This document shows, one piece after another, positions 28,878 to 30,957 of a stretch of 30,957 bases of DNA. The stretch comes from a virus: the IMG/VR virus record IMGVR_UViG_3300043434_001023, positions 1 to 30,957 of that record, one strand, 5' to 3'. The notes under the pieces were generated by a model. It searched no databases. It saw only the letters and a list, made by a program, of their open reading frames with translations, and was not told the DNA's origin. How positions within the stretch are numbered: position 1 is the stretch's first letter; each line of letters begins with the position of its first letter. A program made the position numbers and the translations under genes.

Positions 28878-28908
28878 TAAAGATAAGTATAATATCCGCG
28901 CGTGTCAA
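28878..28908 (-). promoter_or_regulatory. Early promoter module, copy 1 (TTG form)
   Basis: TTG (28906-28908), 20 nt, TATCTTTA (28878-28885) on the minus strand. The -33 part reads TTGACA, so it may be the strongest promoter of the set. It is also the most upstream. Confidence 0.75.
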
Positions 28909-29023
28909 GCATTTTGCAAAAAAAGTTTCATAAAATGTTTTTATGGAAAGTTGGATCCTAATAGGCAATGTCTATGGAAATCTACTTAAATCTTTGGTTG
29001 AACTTAAACCATCGATTGAACAT

Positions 29024-29056
29024 AAAAAAAGGGAGCCACCTTAAAGGTTGACTCCC
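29024..29056 (-). terminator. Rho-independent terminator of the candidate small RNA
   Basis: The minus strand folds GGGAGTCA against TGGCTCCC (8 bp with one G.U) and is followed by seven T. Nothing like a protein gene precedes it for 150 nt, so it ends a non-coding or leader-type RNA. Confidence 0.85.
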
Positions 29057-29205
29057 TACGTGCGCGCCTGGGAAATAAGAGAGAGAAACCAGGTCTAGCG
29101 AATGTCGGCCGGGTTGAGGTGTTCGTCGTGCCGCCAACAGAGAACATCGACTGTGGTTACAACCCGGCACTATATAGGGAAGGTCCTGCCAACGCAGGAT
29201 CCCTT

Positions 29206-29286
29206 CTAACGTTTCAATTCTTTTACAATGCCTACTACAAGCAAGGTCGATATGGCCGCTACGGCAATGTATCCAATGATTTCCAT
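29206..29286 (-). CDS. 26-aa membrane peptide
   Basis: ATG at 29286 opens a 26-residue frame, MEIIGYIAVAAISTLLVVGI then VKELKR, a single hydrophobic helix with a basic end. AAAAAGGA lies 6-12 nt before it as a ribosome-binding sequence. It starts soon after a TTG-N20-TATAATAT promoter and ends just before the structured RNA region. It could be a leader peptide or the coding part of a dual-function RNA. Confidence 0.45.
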   Translation of the reverse strand: MEIIGYIAVAAISTLLVVGIVKELKR

Positions 29287-29304
29287 CTTTTCCTTTTTAC
29301 TCTT

Positions 29305-29335
29305 ATATTATATGAAATATATATCCCGAATCCAA
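29305..29335 (-). promoter_or_regulatory. Promoter of the candidate small RNA
   Basis: TTG (29333-29335), 20 nt, TATAATAT (29305-29312) on the minus strand. TTTCATATAATATAA is identical to the UvdE promoter context. Confidence 0.55.
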
Positions 29336-29345
29336 GCGCTAACGT

Positions 29346-29803
29346 CTAAAAGTAACGGCAAATGTTTACTCTCAATAGCTAGTAAACCGAATCAAAACCT
29401 AAAAATAGCACCTAAAAATGAGGCCTCTTCTAAAAATAGGACGGCAAATAAACTAAAAATAAACGGCTATTGCTCTAAAAATACCCTAAAAATAACACAT
29501 AATGGACTAAAAATAGACGCATTCAGAACCATATATATAACGCAACGCATCGTGGACTAAAAATAGATGGTATTGAAATTACTATATATAGAGACGCATA
29601 ATGGACTAAAAATAGAACGCACTTTGGACTAAAAATAAACCAGGCTGGGAGGAGATGGCCATTCGGTCTAAAAATAAGACATTGTGGCCCTTTTGGACTA
29701 AAAATAAAAGACCTTGTTAGACTGCGTTTAAGAACATTGACCGGGTCTAGGATGCAAGATATCCACCCGCTAGGCAATAAAGAGCATACGCCCCGTAAAA
29801 ATA
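29346..29803 (+). repeat. Array of CTAAAAATA direct repeats (iteron-like)
   Basis: Eleven exact copies of CTAAAAATA, all in one orientation, start at 29399, 29430, 29453, 29475, 29486, 29507, 29557, 29606, 29629, 29668 and 29698. One-mismatch variants are at 29346, 29412 and 29795. Five copies (29507, 29557, 29606, 29629, 29698) extend to GGACTAAAAATA. Spacers are unrelated in sequence, so the unit, not a larger block, is conserved. No gene lies here. An origin, partition site or protein-binding array is inferred. Confidence 0.85.
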
Positions 29804-30138
29804 AAAAGGACAGGCAAAGATATATATAACCATTCCGCGCTGATGCTACTAGACACTAAAACCACAATTCAATCTAAATATACGTCTAGTACTTTTACTG
29901 AATGCAAACAAAAAATAACAGGGAGGGGAAGATGCTACTAGACTCTGACACCGTTTTTCGCCCTGTAGTAGCGTCTCGGGGTTTTCTTATGGAAAAACCT
30001 GGGTAATAGAGAATCTTTATATGTATGTGTATATACTCTCTTATATACATTATACTTAATAATACTTGTATCTCTATATGTTGTATTCTTCGTATTCGTA
30101 TACTATATATTCTTCTGCAGTACCCGTAAAATCTAATT
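29804..30138. other. AT-rich gene-free stretch with hairpin and short direct repeat
   Basis: GATGCTACTAGAC occurs at 29842-29854 and 29931-29943. The second copy can pair with TAGTAGCGTC (29966-29975) to form a 10-bp hairpin with one G.U, followed by a GGTTTTC/GAAAAACC hairpin near 29979-30000. TA-rich sequence follows to the HNH gene. I see no convincing gene. Confidence 0.5.
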
Positions 30139-30711
30139 CTACAAATTAGTTTTCCGTTTACGAGCCTCACTTATTTTTTTCTTATGATCATCAGATAACT
30201 TACGTCCTTTTAATTTTAATGACATTTTAGTTTTCTGGTCTTCTGACAACGGTCCTCGTTTTTTTCCTAACTTAGAATTTCGAATTTTCTCTCGTGCTTC
30301 TGTAGTATGGGTATATGGGCCATTAGGCATATTAATAGTCTTACCTAATCTAGCTAATCTTAATTTTTCTCTCGTATCTGAAGTTATTATTCTATTACTA
30401 TGCATATAGCTAAATAACAATCTAGCTCGTTCGTATTCGTGTGAACTAATTAAATAACTTCGATTTTGTGTATTAGATTTCATATTACACATCATCCAGT
30501 ATGCATAAATTAATTTGTTATTATTAGGATAAATTTCGCATAGTAATTTATGTATAATAAAATGCTCGCGAGCCGTTAATTCAACTAGATTATCTAAATC
30601 ATCTGTTCCACCTAGACACCGCGGGTTGATGTGATGTCGTTCACGATAACCTTTTAATTTTCTTGTTTTCGCACGTTCAATGATTTGATCATGTATTCTT
30701 TGATAATTCAT
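30139..30711 (-). CDS. HNH homing endonuclease with NUMOD3 repeats
   Basis: The 190-residue protein (from MNYQRIHDQI at 30711) has an N-terminal HNH nuclease: ERHHINPRCLGGTDDLDNLV (residues 24-43), then ELTAREHFIIHKLL with a further His pair. Residues 110-185 carry three NUMOD3-type DNA-binding repeats: DTREKLRLARLGKTI, EAREKIRNSKLGKKRG and EDQKTKMSLKLKGRKLS, followed by DDHKKKISEARKRK. This is the usual free-standing homing endonuclease of T4-like phages and it moves its own gene. An 11-bp inverted repeat lies just upstream. Confidence 0.92.
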   Translation of the reverse strand: MNYQRIHDQIIERAKTRKLKGYRERHHINPRCLGGTDDLDNLVELTAREHFIIHKLLCEIYPNNNKLIYAYWMMCNMKSNTQNRSYLISSHEYERARLLFSYMHSNRIITSDTREKLRLARLGKTINMPNGPYTHTTEAREKIRNSKLGKKRGPLSEDQKTKMSLKLKGRKLSDDHKKKISEARKRKTNL

Positions 30712-30721
30712 ACTAGTAAAT

Positions 30722-30766
30722 AGCCTTGTATTGAGTAGAGACCGCAACCTCGAAAAATACAAGGCT
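30722..30766 (-). promoter_or_regulatory. Inverted repeat before the HNH gene start
   Basis: AGCCTTGTATT (30756-30766 on the minus strand) pairs perfectly with AATACAAGGCT (30722-30732), with a 23-nt spacer. The stem ends 10 nt before the ATG and contains the only AAGG sequence near the start, so folding could hide the ribosome-binding site. Confidence 0.55.
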
Positions 30767-30823
30767 TCTTTAAAAATATTTTACATGGTAGCCGCAACTC
30801 TACATATATAAATATCACCCAGT

Positions 30824-30851
30824 AAAAAAGAGCCAACCTAAGTCGACTCTT
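30824..30851 (-). terminator. Rho-independent terminator before the HNH gene
   Basis: On the minus strand AAGAGTC pairs with GGCTCTT (7 bp with one G.U), then TTTT follows. It lies about 10 nt after the stop codon at 30861 and separates that gene from the HNH gene. Confidence 0.8.
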
Positions 30852-30860
30852 TACATTTCA

Positions 30861-30957
30861 TTACTTGGTTACATCATCATCTATCCACACTACTCCAAAG
30901 CAGAGGCGCATCATTTTTCTATGAAGCCATTTCGGTCGATGCGTTAGTCGCAGTGTT
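30861..30957 (-). CDS. C-terminal end of a small protein (partial)
   Basis: The frame enters from the window edge and ends with TAA at 30861. The visible 31 residues read TLRLTHRPKWLHRKMMRLCF then GVVWIDDDVTK. A terminator follows within 10 nt, which supports a real gene end. The rest lies outside the window. Confidence 0.5.
   Translation of the reverse strand, partial: TLRLTHRPKWLHRKMMRLCFGVVWIDDDVTK

Larger units (their letters stand above)
29024..29298 (-). ncRNA. Candidate structured small RNA with anti-leader loop
   Basis: From a promoter at 29305-29335 (TTG-N20-TATAATAT), a minus-strand RNA of about 275 nt would contain, in order, a 26-aa frame, a CCTGC/GCAGG hairpin (29185-29198), a 9-bp stem (29108-29116 with 29160-29168) with an inner TGTTC/GAACA stem, a CCTGG/CCAGG hairpin (29067-29093) and the terminator. 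The last hairpin's loop reads UUUCUCUCUCUUAUUUC; UCUCUUAUUU is exactly complementary to AAAUAAGAGA at early gene starts. The RNA end is well supported; the 5' end is estimated. Confidence 0.5.

Noticed and set aside
29108-29168. A possible tRNA in the GC-rich structured region
   Set aside because: No T-loop GGTTCGA-type consensus, no cloverleaf arm spacing and no 7-bp acceptor pairing with CCA were found on either strand.
28982-29170. A 62-codon minus-strand frame over the terminator and structured region
   Set aside because: It reads through a strong terminator and several RNA stems and has no start signal; its composition does not resemble neighbouring proteins.
29523-29777. An 84-codon minus-strand frame with repeated IFSPK-like segments
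   Set aside because: The repeated residues are simply the CTAAAAATA array read in one frame. There is no start signal, and the array copies fall in different frames.
29895-30170. A 91-codon minus-strand frame rich in Ile, Tyr and Arg
   Set aside because: It reflects TA-repeat DNA, overlaps the end of the HNH gene and lacks a start signal.

Overview
The window looks like part of a large T4-like myovirus genome infecting a member of the Bacteroidetes (Bacteroidota). The phage assignment rests on the minus-strand block at 1-9.9 kb. It carries recognisable T4-type baseplate genes (gp6-like wedge, gp25-like wedge, gp5-like hub/spike) and a gp55-like late sigma factor. The host assignment rests on promoters of the Bacteroidetes form (TTG or TTAG, exactly 20 nt, then TATCTTTA or TATATTAA), a DUF4494-like protein, a Bacteroidetes-style histone H1-like (Hc1) protein, and cargo genes with signal peptides. 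DNA is AT-rich except the UvdE gene and parts of the early block.

Layout. 1-9.9 kb: tail/baseplate genes and late sigma, all minus strand, tightly packed with 1-26 nt overlaps. 9.9-11.3 kb: zinc ribbon, a small protein and a UV-damage endonuclease. 11.4-14.5 kb: two plus-strand genes sharing an N-terminal motif alternate with two minus-strand secreted-protein genes, separated by near-identical terminators. 14.6-22.4 kb: small hypothetical proteins, a methyltransferase, an Hc1-like protein, a Dps-like protein and several proteins whose first ten residues look like T4 capsid-targeting peptides, including one with a lysozyme domain. 22.4-22.7 kb: a G/C-tract boundary with a terminator. 22.7-28.9 kb: an early-type block of about 18 small genes plus an AAA+ ATPase and a primary-type sigma factor, under 13 copies of one promoter module. 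28.9-30.1 kb: almost no protein genes; it holds a candidate dual-function small RNA and an array of at least 11 exact CTAAAAATA repeats. 30.1-31 kb: an HNH/NUMOD3 homing endonuclease and the end of another small gene.

How it fits together (inference). Early genes are probably read from the repeated TTAG-N20-TATCTTTA promoters. Their mRNAs share an AAGAGATATG start region. Late genes often follow an AATATTTATWA motif, which the gp55-like factor could recognise. Several RNA elements form a possible regulatory set: two GAAA-capped hairpins after early genes whose G.U pairs make sense only in the minus-strand RNA, each preceded by CATATCTCTC (complementary to early start regions), and an intergenic RNA with a pyrimidine loop complementary to the same start regions. 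This set is the best candidate for something undescribed. No tRNA, rRNA, CRISPR array or insertion sequence was recognised.
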